A stretch of 64,000 bases of DNA from Corynebacterium sp. (GCF_030532965.1 NZ_JAUNKC010000011.1:1-64000), one strand, 5' to 3'. Shown: positions 38,585 to 48,693, numbered from the stretch's first letter. Numbers and translations are program-made. Notes: generated from the sequence alone by a model not told the origin.

Positions 38585-40360
38585 ATGTTCCAACGGGCAT
38601 CCTTAGGAAAAGCGATGGTGGTTCTGCTGTCCGCAATCGCTGTTATTTTTGCGGGTTTTACGGTTCCCCGCGCCACCGCACAGGATAATTTCGCCAATAT
38701 CGTCGTCGATAAGGTGACTGTGGAGAAATCACAGCAACAAGGGAACGAAGTGCCCGAAATCCGTCGGTGGGAGTTCGCTAAGTTCAATATCGAATGGAGC
38801 GCTCCGACCGGTGTTAAAGAGAAGCAAAAATTCACCGTCAGCTATCCTGCTGGATTCCACGTCTATTTGGCTGAAAGCTTCCCACTAGTTGATAAAGACA
38901 ATGTCCGCGGCGGCACCTGCGACGTCAATGCCGATGCTGGGCAGATCACCTGTACGTTCGACAAGGCATTTGTCGATCGGGAAAACGTTAAAGGGACGCT
39001 GACCACCGAGGTGCAAGCCCGCGAGGTTAAAAACACCGATCACGTAGAAGCTACTTTGAATGCTGGTACCAAGATCAAGATCGATCTTCCGGGTACAAAG
39101 GGAATCATCGAGCCGAATCTACGCATGCGGCGTGAGTTCTACAAGCAGGGTTGGTACGAGGATGATTTCACCAAAGCCCGGTGGACCATTAACTTCCCTG
39201 GAGAAATCGCACCAGATAACAACATCGATTTCCATGACACCCTGGGGGGTGCAGTTCAGCACTCCTTCTTCGACCCGACCGTGAAGGGTTCGGACCAGTC
39301 ACTGCGGGTATTGGAATACACCTGCCAAGCTGACAGCGACGACAAAATCTGCGTGATTCAAGAGGAAGACACCCCTGGTGCGCAGATCACCGACATCACC
39401 GACCGGGTACGTAACCCACGGATCGAAGCTGATGGCTCCTTAAAGTTCGAGATTGAAAAGCCAGCAGGTGGTTGGAAAGCCGATCACTACTACCGGATCA
39501 TGTACTATTCCCAAACCGCAACGGGACAGCCTGCTCCGATCGGCAGTGATGACACCAATATCACGACAAACTCCGTTTCTTCGTATGTGTTTGGTAAGAA
39601 CGCTGATCAGCATATTTACCGCACCCAGCGTTCCTCCGGCACCATCAGTGGCGTCATCGTGCACAAGGGCAGCTTCCAGCTGACCAAGAAGGCAGCACCG
39701 GGGTTGACCGTTCCAGCTGGCACCATGTTTGAGGTTAAGGCGACTTATTCCAATCCTGCTCGTAAGATCAATGAGTCCGAGGTTGTCAAAGTCGCAGTTG
39801 ATGGCACGGTCTCTGGCTCGAAGGAACTTCCAGCCGGTACCATCGTCACCCTAGAGGAAATCAACCTCGACAAGATTCCAGGTGTTAGCTTCGCTGATCC
39901 AGTGTTCGCGTCGACGAACCCAGCTGACAACGTTGAGATTCTGGATAACGGCAAGAAGGCACGGTTTGCAATCAAAGGTGAAACCAACGTAGCTATCAAC
40001 TTGGTGAACTCCCCGGCGATCACTCAAACCCCAAGCACGTCGCCTTCGACGACTCCGTCGACCACGCCACCAGCGCCAACCATCCCACCGGTACCGACTG
40101 TTCCACCAGTACCTTCCGAATCGACCACGCCGTCGACTCCAGAATCGACGACTCCGTCGACCACCCCGAACCAGCCGCCAGCGGCTGAAGGTTCGTCCAA
40201 CCGGAACCTGTGGTGGATCGCGCTTGTGGTCCCGATCGTTGCTGGTCTGGTCTACGTTATCTACAACGTGATCAAGAGGACGATCCCTGGTGCCCCAGCT
40301 GCTCCTCTGGGTCAGGAACCAGTTGCTCCGGCAAACCCGAAGGCAATTCCTAAGAAGTAA
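38585..40360 (+). CDS. Surface adhesin-like protein with Ig-like domains and C-terminal membrane anchor
   Basis: A 591-aa exported protein. A signal peptide (1-32, ending ATAQ) leads to an N-terminal beta-rich part (about 35-350) that resembles the DEv-IgG-type ligand-binding domains of Gram-positive adhesins (RRWEFAKFNIEWSAP). A SpaA/DUF5979-like Ig domain follows (about 360-480). Then come a Pro/Thr/Ser stalk (about 482-540) and a membrane helix (about 542-564). There is no LPXTG motif; the ~27-residue tail is Pro/Ala-rich and ends in KK. It is therefore probably membrane-held and not sorted by sortase. Ligand unknown. GGAGGGAG precedes the ATG. Confidence 0.82.
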   Translation: MFQRASLGKAMVVLLSAIAVIFAGFTVPRATAQDNFANIVVDKVTVEKSQQQGNEVPEIRRWEFAKFNIEWSAPTGVKEKQKFTVSYPAGFHVYLAESFPLVDKDNVRGGTCDVNADAGQITCTFDKAFVDRENVKGTLTTEVQAREVKNTDHVEATLNAGTKIKIDLPGTKGIIEPNLRMRREFYKQGWYEDDFTKARWTINFPGEIAPDNNIDFHDTLGGAVQHSFFDPTVKGSDQSLRVLEYTCQADSDDKICVIQEEDTPGAQITDITDRVRNPRIEADGSLKFEIEKPAGGWKADHYYRIMYYSQTATGQPAPIGSDDTNITTNSVSSYVFGKNADQHIYRTQRSSGTISGVIVHKGSFQLTKKAAPGLTVPAGTMFEVKATYSNPARKINESEVVKVAVDGTVSGSKELPAGTIVTLEEINLDKIPGVSFADPVFASTNPADNVEILDNGKKARFAIKGETNVAINLVNSPAITQTPSTSPSTTPSTTPPAPTIPPVPTVPPVPSESTTPSTPESTTPSTTPNQPPAAEGSSNRNLWWIALVVPIVAGLVYVIYNVIKRTIPGAPAAPLGQEPVAPANPKAIPKK

Positions 40361-40371
40361 AGCCTTGGTAG

Positions 40372-40408
40372 AGCGGCGGTGATGCTATTAGTAGCCACCG
40401 CCGCTTTT
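40372..40408 (+). terminator. Terminator of the adhesin gene
   Basis: AGCGGCGGTG (40372-40381) pairs with CACCGCCGCT (40396-40405), with a 4-bp inner stem, then TTTT. Confidence 0.8.
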
Positions 40409-40421
40409 GGCGTCGACAAGC
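40409..40421 (-). repeat. Copy of motif GCTTKTCGACGCC (intergenic)
   Basis: Exact minus-strand copy GCTTGTCGACGCC sitting between two facing terminators, directly after the T run of the glgB terminator. Confidence 0.6.
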
Positions 40422-40459
40422 AAAAAATAACCGGCAACCGCTTGCCACGGTTGCCGGTT
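40422..40459 (-). terminator. Terminator of glgB
   Basis: A 12-bp perfect stem (40429-40440 with 40448-40459), 7-nt loop, followed on the minus strand by ATTTTTTG. Confidence 0.85.
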
Positions 40460-40471
40460 TCGTCAGCTAGT

Positions 40472-42676
40472 TTAGCCTTCCCAGCGGTAGAACTGGGCGC
40501 TCATAGCCGGGATGTGTAGGGTGATGGAATGCTGGTATCCATCCCAACCAGTATCCCACGCGGCGACTTCTTGTTCTAACAGGTTATTGGCACCTTCGTA
40601 GACGCCGGCGTCGGTGTTGAGAATGCACTTCCACATGCCAGACTCTGGAACGCCGAACTTGTAGTTCGGGTGGCTTGATCCACCGAAGTTAAATACACAC
40701 AGGATCTTGGAATCGTCGGAACCGTAGCGGACGAAAGACAAGACGTTGTTTTCCGCATCGTCGGACTTGGTCCAGCTGAAACCCTCTGGGTTATTGTCGA
40801 TGGTGTAGAGCGCAGGTGACTGGGCGTACAGCGCATTGAGGTCCTTGACCAGTTGCGAGATACCGACGTGGTATTCACCTTCCCAGCCGACCATATCGTC
40901 CCAGTCGATGCTGCGGGCCTCGCTCCATTCCATGATCTGGCCGAACTCCTGACCTTGGAATAGCAACTTCTTGCCGGGGTGGGCGTACATGTAGGCGTAG
41001 AGGGCACGCAGGCCCGCGGCCTTGTTCCACACATCGCCAGGCATCCGATCCCACAAGGAACCCTTACCGTGAACCACTTCGTCGTGGCTAAACGGCAAGC
41101 AGTAGTTCTCGGAATAGGCGTACACCATCGAGAACGTGATGTCGTTGTGGTGGTAGCACCGGTGAATCGGGTCTTTGGAGAAGTACACCAGGGTGTCGTT
41201 CATCCACCCCATATTCCATTTCAGATTGAATCCCAAGCCATTGAAATCGGTGGGGCTGGTAACACCCGGCCAAGAGGTCGATTCCTCGGCGATGGTGAGC
41301 ACACCCTGGTGCAGTTTGTGTACCGTGGCGTTCATCTCCTGGAGGAACTGCACAGCCTCCAGGTTTTCCCGGCCGCCGTATTGGTTTGGCAGCCATTCGC
41401 CTTCCTTGCGGGAATAGTCCAGATACAGCATGGACGCTACTGCGTCGACGCGAAGGCCGTCGATGTGGAACTCCTCCAGCCAATACAACGCGTTTGCCAC
41501 GAGGAAATTGCGTACTTCGTTGCGACCGAAGTCAAAGACGTAGGTACCCCAGTCCATCTGCTCGCCGCGACGCCAATCCGGGTGTTCGTACACGGCTTGG
41601 CCGTCGAAGCGGCCAAGGGCGAAGTCGTCCTTGGGGAAGTGGGCGGGAACCCAGTCCATGATGACGCCGATGCCTTCGGCGTGGAAGGCGTCGATAAGCT
41701 GGCGCAGTTCGTCGGGGCTGCCCCACCTTGCAGTGGGGGCGTAGTAGCCCGATACTTGGTAACCCCACGATCCACCGAAGGGGTGCTCGGCAATCGGCAT
41801 GAACTCCACGTGGGTGTAGCCCATGTCCTTGACGTATGCGACCAATTCGGTCGCGAGTTCTTTGTAACCTAGCCCTTGACGCCAGGAACCCAAATGCACT
41901 TCGTAGATGCTGATCGGCTTGCTTAGATGATCGGTTTCGGCGCGAGTTGCCAACCACTGGTTGTCGTTCCATTCGTAGGTGGAGGTGGTGACGATGGAGC
42001 CGGTTCGTGGTGGCTCTTCGGTGCGGCGGGCCATCGGGTCGGCCTTGTCTAAGCGCCAGCCTTCTTGGGTGTGGATGGCGAATTTATAAACGTCACCATC
42101 GCCAACACCCGGGATGAAGATTTCCCAGACCCCGGATTCGCCGAGGCTGCGCATCGGGTATTGGTTGGGGTTCCAGCCGCAGAAGTCGCCGATAACGGCA
42201 ACACCCGCCGCGTTAGGTGCCCAGACGGCGAAACTTGTTCCGGAAACCGGGCCGAAGTTTTCGGTTTCGATCTCGCGAACGTGTGCGCCAAGCACTTCCC
42301 ACAGTCGTTCGTGGCGACCTTCCCGGATCAGGTGAATATCAAGTTCACCGAGCGTAGGTAGGAAGAAATAAGGATCGAAGGTGTCAGTAACTGCATCGTT
42401 GTCCCAGGTGATGCGGAGACCGTAGCCGCCGCCCGAGCCGCCTTTTTTGATGTACAACCCAAAAATATCATCGCCCAACGGCTCCATCTCCCGGGTTTTA
42501 CCGCATTTGGCCACCAATTCGACTTTCTTGGCACCGATCTGGCGGGTGCGAACTATCGCGTCGCCGTTGTCGAGCGGGTGCCATCCGTAGACGGAATGGG
42601 GGTCGTGGTGGCGGCATTGGGTGAGCAGCGTGCGGTCGTGATTGTCGATGTGCAGTGTTTCTGATGAGCTGGACAT
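40472..42676 (-). CDS. glgB: 1,4-alpha-glucan branching enzyme
   Basis: A 734-aa GH13 enzyme that creates alpha-1,6 branches in glycogen-like alpha-glucan. It has an N-terminal CBM48 region ([20 protein letters not shown]), the catalytic barrel with [15 protein letters not shown] (nucleophile Asp in RVD), the acid [11 protein letters not shown] and the SHDEVVHGK motif. Length is typical for the long bacterial form. AAGGAAA precedes the ATG. glgE lies 223 nt upstream on the same strand; GlgE extends chains that GlgB branches. Confidence 0.97.
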   Translation of the reverse strand: MSSSSETLHIDNHDRTLLTQCRHHDPHSVYGWHPLDNGDAIVRTRQIGAKKVELVAKCGKTREMEPLGDDIFGLYIKKGGSGGGYGLRITWDNDAVTDTFDPYFFLPTLGELDIHLIREGRHERLWEVLGAHVREIETENFGPVSGTSFAVWAPNAAGVAVIGDFCGWNPNQYPMRSLGESGVWEIFIPGVGDGDVYKFAIHTQEGWRLDKADPMARRTEEPPRTGSIVTTSTYEWNDNQWLATRAETDHLSKPISIYEVHLGSWRQGLGYKELATELVAYVKDMGYTHVEFMPIAEHPFGGSWGYQVSGYYAPTARWGSPDELRQLIDAFHAEGIGVIMDWVPAHFPKDDFALGRFDGQAVYEHPDWRRGEQMDWGTYVFDFGRNEVRNFLVANALYWLEEFHIDGLRVDAVASMLYLDYSRKEGEWLPNQYGGRENLEAVQFLQEMNATVHKLHQGVLTIAEESTSWPGVTSPTDFNGLGFNLKWNMGWMNDTLVYFSKDPIHRCYHHNDITFSMVYAYSENYCLPFSHDEVVHGKGSLWDRMPGDVWNKAAGLRALYAYMYAHPGKKLLFQGQEFGQIMEWSEARSIDWDDMVGWEGEYHVGISQLVKDLNALYAQSPALYTIDNNPEGFSWTKSDDAENNVLSFVRYGSDDSKILCVFNFGGSSHPNYKFGVPESGMWKCILNTDAGVYEGANNLLEQEVAAWDTGWDGYQHSITLHIPAMSAQFYRWEG

Positions 42677-42899
42677 ATCTGTAGTTTCCTTACACTTTTA
42701 GTCGGTAACCATCCGGCGACGTTTGTGGTGCGAAATACACCGACATTTCTCACATTTCACGCTACCGGAGGGGGAGGGGCTGAACGAATACATATATGTC
42801 GACCTTAGGGCGTTTGTGCTTGTCGACGCCCCACGGTGTGACATATAAGACGTTTGTGTTGGTTTTCGGCGGTGCTGTGTTATGGAGCAACCACAGACC
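42677..42899. promoter_or_regulatory. glgE-glgB spacer with nested palindrome
   Basis: Perfect 8-bp arms TATATGTC (42793-42800) and GACATATA (42840-42847) enclose a second inverted repeat GGGCGT (42808-42813) / ACGCCC (42826-42831). The inner loop contains most of a 13-bp motif copy (42818-42830). This looks like an operator or RNA structure controlling glgB; no gene is present. Confidence 0.45.
42818..42830 (+). repeat. Copy of motif GCTTKTCGACGCC (intergenic)
   Basis: Exact copy GCTTGTCGACGCC, followed by CCAC as in the copy at 7055. Confidence 0.6.
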
Positions 42900-44933
42900 C
42901 TAGGCTCGGTAATCGCGTGCGTCCCGCTCTCGGATCTTTGCCAACGCCTCACCAGCGACCCGCGGCAGCGTCAGAATATGCGCGACATCCCGATTGGGAT
43001 CAAGCCGAACGAAAGTCTTCTCCGACCAATTGAAATCTTGATCGGTGATGAGGTCATGGGCAATAAACTGCGCGCCGTAATCCTGCCCAACTGCCGCCAT
43101 GTTCAATTCGACGGTGGTTTCCTGGGCGTGGTTTGGATCAAGGTTGATAACCACCAGAACCGCGTCACCGGTGACCGGATCAACCTTGGAATAGGCCAAG
43201 ATCTGATCGTTTGCGGTGTGATGGAATTGGATTTGCCGCAATTGCTGCAGCGCAGGTTGCTTGCGGCGAATCGAATTGAGCAATGTGATATACGGTTCCA
43301 GCGAATCGCCGCTTTCGACTGCAGCTGCGAAATCCCGGGGCCGCAGTTCGTATTTCTCGGAATCGAGGTATTCTTCGCTGCCGGGCGCCACAGCTTGGTG
43401 TTCGTACAGTTCGTAGCCGGAATACACTCCCCAAACCGGCGACAGGGTGGCGGCTAGCGCGGCGCGGATGGCAAACATCGCACGGCCGCCGTATTGAAGC
43501 GATTCGTGCAAGATGTCCGGGGTGTTGACAAAGAGGTTTGGTCGGCAGACGTCCGCCATGGCTGCGAGCTCTAAGGCGAATTCCCGCAGCTCGTCCTTGG
43601 AGGTTTTCCAGGTGAAGTACGTGTACGACTGGGAGAATCCAACTTTCGCCAGGCCGTATAGGCGGGCAGGCCGGGTGAAGGCTTCGGCGAGGAATATAAC
43701 TTCCGGATGGGTCTGGTGGACTTTGGTAATCAGCCAGTTCCAGAAGTTGGTGGGTTTGGTGTGCGGGTTGTCCACCCGGAATGTGGTGACTCCAAGCTCC
43801 ACCCAGAACATGACCACGCGGTAAATCTCGGCGTAGATGGTTTGCGGGTCGTTGTCGAAGTTAAGCGGGTAGATGTCCTGGTATTTCTTCGGCGGATTTT
43901 CCGCATAGGCGATGGTGCCGTCGGCAAGCACCGTGAAAAACTCGGTGTGCTCTTCAGCCCACGGGTGATCCGGTGCGGCTTGGAGTGCCAGGTCAAGCGC
44001 GATTTCGAGGTTGAGCTCTTTGGCGTGGGCGAGAAGTTTGACAAAATCGTCAATCGTGCCGAGATCGGGGTGAACTGCGTCGTGCCCACCAGCGCGTGAT
44101 CCGATTGCCCAGGGGGATCCGACATCTTCAGGTTCCGGGGTGAGGGTGTTATTGCGGCCCTTGCGGTTTATTTCACCGATGGGGTGGATCGGTGGGAAGT
44201 ACACGGTGTCGAATCCCATGCGGGCTACCCGGTCGAGGGCTGCGGCGGTGGTAGCGAAGGTGCCGTGGGCGGGAAGCCCCCGGTCGTCCCAGCCGCCGGT
44301 AGAGCGGGGGAAGAGTTCGTACCAGGAATTGACCAGTGCTTCTCGACGCTCCACGCTGACGGTGTGCTCAAGCCCGTTGGTCAGCAATTCCCGCAACGGG
44401 TGCTCGGAAAGGATCTCCAGCACCTCAACCGATAAGCCGGGGGCGACGCGGGTTCTCAGCGGGGCGTCGCTGCGTAGTTCCTCTGCCACGGCAAGAAGCG
44501 CTTGTTGCTGGATCTCCTCGGTAACTTGCGCGGCGGCCTTTTCAAAAAGAACGGCGCCGTGTTCAAGATCGTTCGCTAATTCTTCGGCGGACTGGCCCGC
44601 TTCAATTTTCTTGGTGACTGCGTTTCGCCAGGTCTGCATGGGATCACTCCACGCGTCAACATGGAATGTCCAGGTGCCGGGCACGTCTGGGACAAAGAAA
44701 GCGTGCACGAGATCCTGGTTGTCAGAGTCTTGGTGCATGGTGATTCTGAGCGGATAGGCCGAAATCTGGGAGTTTTTAGGCCCGTTGATGGTCAAGGTTG
44801 CGGCGATGGCGTCGTGGCCTTCTCGCCATACTTGTGCGCTGATGGGGATGAGTTCGCCAACGACTGCTTTCGATGGGTACAGGCGGCCGGAGATTTGGGG
44901 GCGAACATCTTCGATGGCGAGTCTTCCAGTCAC
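42900..44933 (-). CDS. glgE: Alpha-1,4-glucan:maltose-1-phosphate maltosyltransferase
   Basis: A 677-aa GH13_3 enzyme that adds maltose units from maltose-1-phosphate to alpha-glucan chains, the key step of the GlgE pathway in actinobacteria. It has an N-terminal Ig-like domain, then the barrel with TFRVDNPHTKP (nucleophile Asp) and FLAEAFTRP (acid Glu). I start it at GTG 44933, which gives the family N-terminus TGRLAIEDVRP. An upstream GTG at 44981 would add 16 residues of unlike sequence. It is divergent from the ABC ATPase gene. Confidence 0.95.
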   Translation of the reverse strand: MTGRLAIEDVRPQISGRLYPSKAVVGELIPISAQVWREGHDAIAATLTINGPKNSQISAYPLRITMHQDSDNQDLVHAFFVPDVPGTWTFHVDAWSDPMQTWRNAVTKKIEAGQSAEELANDLEHGAVLFEKAAAQVTEEIQQQALLAVAEELRSDAPLRTRVAPGLSVEVLEILSEHPLRELLTNGLEHTVSVERREALVNSWYELFPRSTGGWDDRGLPAHGTFATTAAALDRVARMGFDTVYFPPIHPIGEINRKGRNNTLTPEPEDVGSPWAIGSRAGGHDAVHPDLGTIDDFVKLLAHAKELNLEIALDLALQAAPDHPWAEEHTEFFTVLADGTIAYAENPPKKYQDIYPLNFDNDPQTIYAEIYRVVMFWVELGVTTFRVDNPHTKPTNFWNWLITKVHQTHPEVIFLAEAFTRPARLYGLAKVGFSQSYTYFTWKTSKDELREFALELAAMADVCRPNLFVNTPDILHESLQYGGRAMFAIRAALAATLSPVWGVYSGYELYEHQAVAPGSEEYLDSEKYELRPRDFAAAVESGDSLEPYITLLNSIRRKQPALQQLRQIQFHHTANDQILAYSKVDPVTGDAVLVVINLDPNHAQETTVELNMAAVGQDYGAQFIAHDLITDQDFNWSEKTFVRLDPNRDVAHILTLPRVAGEALAKIRERDARDYRA

Positions 44934-45238
44934 TGCTGTTTCTCTTTCTATCCGGGGTAGACGCGGTTGCCGTAACTCCACCTCGGGCCGACATCTGCGT
45001 CTTAACGTGTCCTCTATGGTTCCAGTATGCTCTTGTGCCTGGATTACTGCACCAATTTCGGTTTTATTCGTGGCAGGGGGCTGGCAGATAGCGGCAAACT
45101 AAGTCACGGTTGCCGACAAGTTGCGGCGGGATGAGTAAGACCCGTATTCGGCGCGGGGGTGGGCTGTTAACGTGCTACTTTGCTCTTGGGGTGATTTACC
45201 TGTGTCCGATTAACCGCAGCAGGTAAATTTGGGTAATT
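44934..45238. other. Divergent promoter region, glgE / ABC ATPase
   Basis: About 300 bp without a gene. TAAATT (45224-45229) lies 9 nt before the ATPase ATG and may be its -10 box. No operator-like dyad stood out. Confidence 0.35.
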
Positions 45239-46105
45239 ATGGTACCTATGAGTAGTGCGATGCTTCCCCCCGTTTTTGGTGATAACCAGCGTGATCCCGA
45301 TACCCTCATCGACTTTGAAGACGTCACCTTCATCCGTGACGGGCGCACCTTGTTGGCGCCGGTGACATGGAAGGTGGAATTGGACGAACGGTGGGTGATT
45401 ATCGGGCCAAACGGCGCGGGTAAAACAACACTGATTCGCCTAGCAGGCGCGGAGGAATTCCCCTCCGGTGGCAAAGCGTGGATCATGGGGGAGCGGGTCG
45501 GTAAGACAGATATGCGGGATCTACGGTCGATGATCGGGGTGTCCTCATCAGCACTAGGAAATCGCATACCCGACGGGGAAAAGATCGAAGACCTGGTCGT
45601 GTCGGCTGGCTATGCCATTTTGGGACGGTGGCGGGAAGAATACGAATCCTTAGACCTCGACCGGGCGAACGACATCTTGGAACAAGTTGGAGCGATGCAC
45701 TTGGCGGATCGCACCTGGGGCACGCTCAGTGAAGGTGAACGCAAGCGCGTCCTGGTGGCACGGGCGTTGATGGCCAATCCAGAGTTATTGCTTCTCGACG
45801 AGCCCAGCGCGGGCATGGACCTAGGCGGTCGCGAAGATCTGGTCGGTTACTTGGGCCAATTAGCTCTCGACCCGGATGCCCCGGCAATCGTGATGATCAC
45901 CCATCACGTCGAAGAAATCCCGTACGGTTTTACCCACGCGATGCTGCTCGACGAAGGCGAAGTGATCGCACAGGGGCTTATCGACGACGTCTTAACCTCC
46001 GACAACCTCACCCGCACCTTCCACCAGGCAATTCAGGTGGATAAAATCGACGGCCGGTTCTTCGCCCGCAGACTCCGCAGCGGTGGGGTCCACCGTAAGA
46101 AGTAA
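45239..46105 (+). CDS. ABC transporter ATP-binding protein (stand-alone)
   Basis: A 288-aa ATPase with Walker A GPNGAGKT (56-63), signature LSEGE (163-167), Walker B LLLLDE (183-188) and H-loop MITHH. The IGVSSSALGNRIP region and overall form resemble the ModF/PhrA-like single ATPases. No permease gene is close, so the transported substance, if any, is unknown. The ATG at 45239 or one 9 nt later could be the start. From memory, mycobacteria also place such an ATPase beside a NUDIX gene. Confidence 0.88.
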   Translation: MVPMSSAMLPPVFGDNQRDPDTLIDFEDVTFIRDGRTLLAPVTWKVELDERWVIIGPNGAGKTTLIRLAGAEEFPSGGKAWIMGERVGKTDMRDLRSMIGVSSSALGNRIPDGEKIEDLVVSAGYAILGRWREEYESLDLDRANDILEQVGAMHLADRTWGTLSEGERKRVLVARALMANPELLLLDEPSAGMDLGGREDLVGYLGQLALDPDAPAIVMITHHVEEIPYGFTHAMLLDEGEVIAQGLIDDVLTSDNLTRTFHQAIQVDKIDGRFFARRLRSGGVHRKK

Positions 46106-46133
46106 CAACACCCGGCGCTAACGGATACCTGGC

Positions 46134-46146
46134 GGCGTCGAAAAGC
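46134..46146 (-). repeat. Copy of motif GCTTKTCGACGCC (intergenic)
   Basis: Exact minus-strand copy GCTTTTCGACGCC, 28 nt after the ABC ATPase stop. Confidence 0.6.
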
Positions 46147-46295
46147 AACCTGAGAATCTCCGGCGGGTGGTTGCACAACCCACATCTTTGCCTTGGGTAT
46201 GCTGTGATGAAGACACTGACCACACTGCGGCTGACACACGTCCGTTGCACTCGGTTATACGCAAACATCAGGCAACAGGAGGTGACGAAACCACC

Positions 46296-47132
46296 GTGGC
46301 GGTGAAAGTGGAAGGTTATGGCGGCGCAAAGCTAGCGGTCACGGTGGTTCTCGTGCGCGACGGCGCAACCGGCATCGAAGTATATGTGCAAGAGCGCGTT
46401 TCCTCCATGCCCACATTTCCCAACGCCACCGTATTCCCCGGCGGCGGGGTAGACCCCCGCGACTTCGAGCTCGACGTGAGCGTACCCACCGATGCCATCG
46501 GTGCGGACTCAAGCCCCCGAATCCCCGATGCCACCTGGCACGGCCCAGACCTCGACGAATGGGCACGTCGCCTGCGCACAAACCGATCAAAAGCTAGGGC
46601 ACTCGTCATGGCTGCCTGTCGGGAACTATTTGAAGAATCCGGCACCTTGCTTGCCTCCTACGAAGACGGCCGACTCATCACCGACGCCACCCCGTTCCAC
46701 CCCCAACGGCTGGCCTTAGAATCCCACCGATTGTCGTTTTCCCAAGTACTAGAACGCAATGAACTAATGGTACGCACCGACTTACTGCGGCCCTGCTCGC
46801 GGTGGGTAAGCCCACAGACCGACACACACCAATTCGACATGTTCTCCTTCGTTGCGGTTCCGCCCTTCGGACAAGAACCCGACGGGCAAACCCGCGAAGC
46901 TGCCTCCACCGGCTGGTTTTCGCCATCGTTGATCCTTGATGGTTGGCGCGCCGGGTTGCTGCAGTTGGTCATCCCTACCTGGGCGCACATGCTGCTGCTG
47001 AGTGAGCACGATTCGGTGTCGTCGCTGATGAAAACCATCGAAAATCCCACGATGGAGCCGATTATTGGTGACCCGGTTGATGATCCCCGGTATGCTGAAT
47101 TTTTCAGCTTCACCCCACCCAGACGCTTTTGA
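46296..47132 (+). CDS. NUDIX hydrolase with insertion in the Nudix box
   Basis: A 278-aa protein. TVVLVRDG and the Nudix-type FPNATVFPGGGVDP are followed, after an insert of about 50 residues, by the catalytic half CRELFEESGTLL. Such split boxes are known in NUDT19-like enzymes that cleave CoA or related diphosphates. Substrate unknown. The open frame runs 129 bases further upstream, but GTG at 46296 follows AGGAGGTGA and starts just before the domain, so I chose it. Confidence 0.85.
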   Translation: MAVKVEGYGGAKLAVTVVLVRDGATGIEVYVQERVSSMPTFPNATVFPGGGVDPRDFELDVSVPTDAIGADSSPRIPDATWHGPDLDEWARRLRTNRSKARALVMAACRELFEESGTLLASYEDGRLITDATPFHPQRLALESHRLSFSQVLERNELMVRTDLLRPCSRWVSPQTDTHQFDMFSFVAVPPFGQEPDGQTREAASTGWFSPSLILDGWRAGLLQLVIPTWAHMLLLSEHDSVSSLMKTIENPTMEPIIGDPVDDPRYAEFFSFTPPRRF

Positions 47133-47260
47133 TAATGCGGCGGCAACGCAGCACTATCATGTAAAAGTGGCCGCTTAGGCAGGTTTACATACAAACCGTA
47201 AGTTGTGCACCACGGCAAGTTCTAATCGATCACTGTGTAGAGAAAGCGGTAGCCGACACC

Positions 47261-48451
47261 ATGAGTTTCACTCCCACCGAAGTGGACTATTTGCGCGCCC
47301 ACGCCACTGAAATCGCAGCCACACTTTCCCAACGACGGTTATCGAAAGAAATCGCCGTGGCCGACGCCGATTTCTTCCGGAACCAGCACGGGGATTATGG
47401 GCGTGCTGTGCTGGAATTGGCAACCGCGCGCAGCAAAAGTGCAGGAAAACTTCCGGCCGATTGGTTGATGTGCAACGAATCCGCCCAGCAAGCAACCCCG
47501 TTACTCGTGGCGGATATACGCGCCGACCGCATCCATGCGGTTATGCCGGACGCGCTTGTCCACGACGTCACCTGTTCCATCGGTACCGAAGGCGCGGCTA
47601 TCCGTTCCTACGGCATGGACTACCTTGGCAGCGACATTGATCTTTCCCGGTTGAAAATGGCGAAATACAACCTGGAGCTTTTAGATAATCGGGCCACGAT
47701 TAATCAGCTTGGTTGGTGTGGGATCGTCGCATCTGACGCGCTTAACCCCGGTGTGGCGGACGCCGCGGGGGTGGTTATCGCGGACCCGGCGCGGCGGTCG
47801 GGTGGTCGGAGAATAGTCAAACCGGAAGATCTGATTCCGCCGTTGCCGACGCTTATTTCCGCCTATCCGTATCCGGAACTTGCCATCAAGTGTGCGCCTG
47901 GTCTGGATTTCAGTTCCTGGGACGGTCTGGTCAGCGTGGTTAGTCTCAATGGCGGTGTGAAAGAAGCATGCCTGTACACTCCGGGTCTTTCCCTTGGGGT
48001 GCGCCGTGAAGCCGTGATTATTCGCGGTGCCCGTGCGGAATGCGACATTATCGACGACACTCACCCTGATGAGGTGGTGGTTTCTGCGCCCGGAAAATTC
48101 ATCATTGACCCCGATGGTGCGATTGTGCGGGCGGGCTTGGTGCGCCACTATGCCAACCGGGAAGGGCTTTGGATGCTTGATGAGCGCATCGCCTATCTCA
48201 CCGGTGACGTCATTCCTGCCGGTACCAGCGGTTTTGAGTACATGGAGACGGTGTCTCTGAAGAAACTGAAGTCGGTTTTGCACTCCTATGATTGCGGGTC
48301 GGTGGAGATTTTGGTGCGCGGACTTGATATTGATCCGGACGCATTGCGCAAGAAGCTTAAATTAACGGGCAGCGCGAAACTGGCTGTTGTTCTCACCCGA
48401 ATTGGGAGCGCGGGTGTGGCGTTGGTGTGCAAGGCCAGGCAGTGGGCCTGA
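47261..48451 (+). CDS. SAM-dependent methyltransferase, THUMP-like
   Basis: A 396-aa protein with a class I methyltransferase core: VHDVTCSIGTEGAAIRSYG is the SAM-binding loop, LGSDIDLSRLKMA motif II and GVVIADPARRSGGRR the DPAR motif similar to the NPPY of RNA/DNA methylases. The C-terminal ~80 residues look like the THUMP-like domain of this actinobacterial family. It may modify RNA; the target is not known. From memory, mycobacteria keep a like gene near etfBA. Confidence 0.85.
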   Translation: MSFTPTEVDYLRAHATEIAATLSQRRLSKEIAVADADFFRNQHGDYGRAVLELATARSKSAGKLPADWLMCNESAQQATPLLVADIRADRIHAVMPDALVHDVTCSIGTEGAAIRSYGMDYLGSDIDLSRLKMAKYNLELLDNRATINQLGWCGIVASDALNPGVADAAGVVIADPARRSGGRRIVKPEDLIPPLPTLISAYPYPELAIKCAPGLDFSSWDGLVSVVSLNGGVKEACLYTPGLSLGVRREAVIIRGARAECDIIDDTHPDEVVVSAPGKFIIDPDGAIVRAGLVRHYANREGLWMLDERIAYLTGDVIPAGTSGFEYMETVSLKKLKSVLHSYDCGSVEILVRGLDIDPDALRKKLKLTGSAKLAVVLTRIGSAGVALVCKARQWA

Positions 48452-48693
48452 CCGTAGGTTTTTCGCTACACCGACTATCGGGTGTGGTGGTTCGCCGGGA
48501 TTTTATTAGGCTACACTGTCGATTGGTAGTTTTCGCCGTGCCGCTGTCACACCGTATTGCTGGTGAATAAAACGGGAAACAATCTGTCGGTATATCCGTT
48601 ACATTACTGAAGCGCGACAAGTAAACGTGCTGGTATGGCCTCGGTGATTAGCCAACGGCGATGAGAAAAATTATGAAAGGTGAGTGACTGCCC

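Noticed and set aside
40000..40360. LPXTG sortase signal in the adhesin
   Set aside because: No LPXTG-like motif is present before the membrane helix, and the tail is too long and not of the usual short Arg/Lys type.
40979..41872. A 297-aa open frame on the plus strand
   Set aside because: It lies fully antisense to the catalytic part of glgB, which is certain; long shadow frames are common in such codon use.
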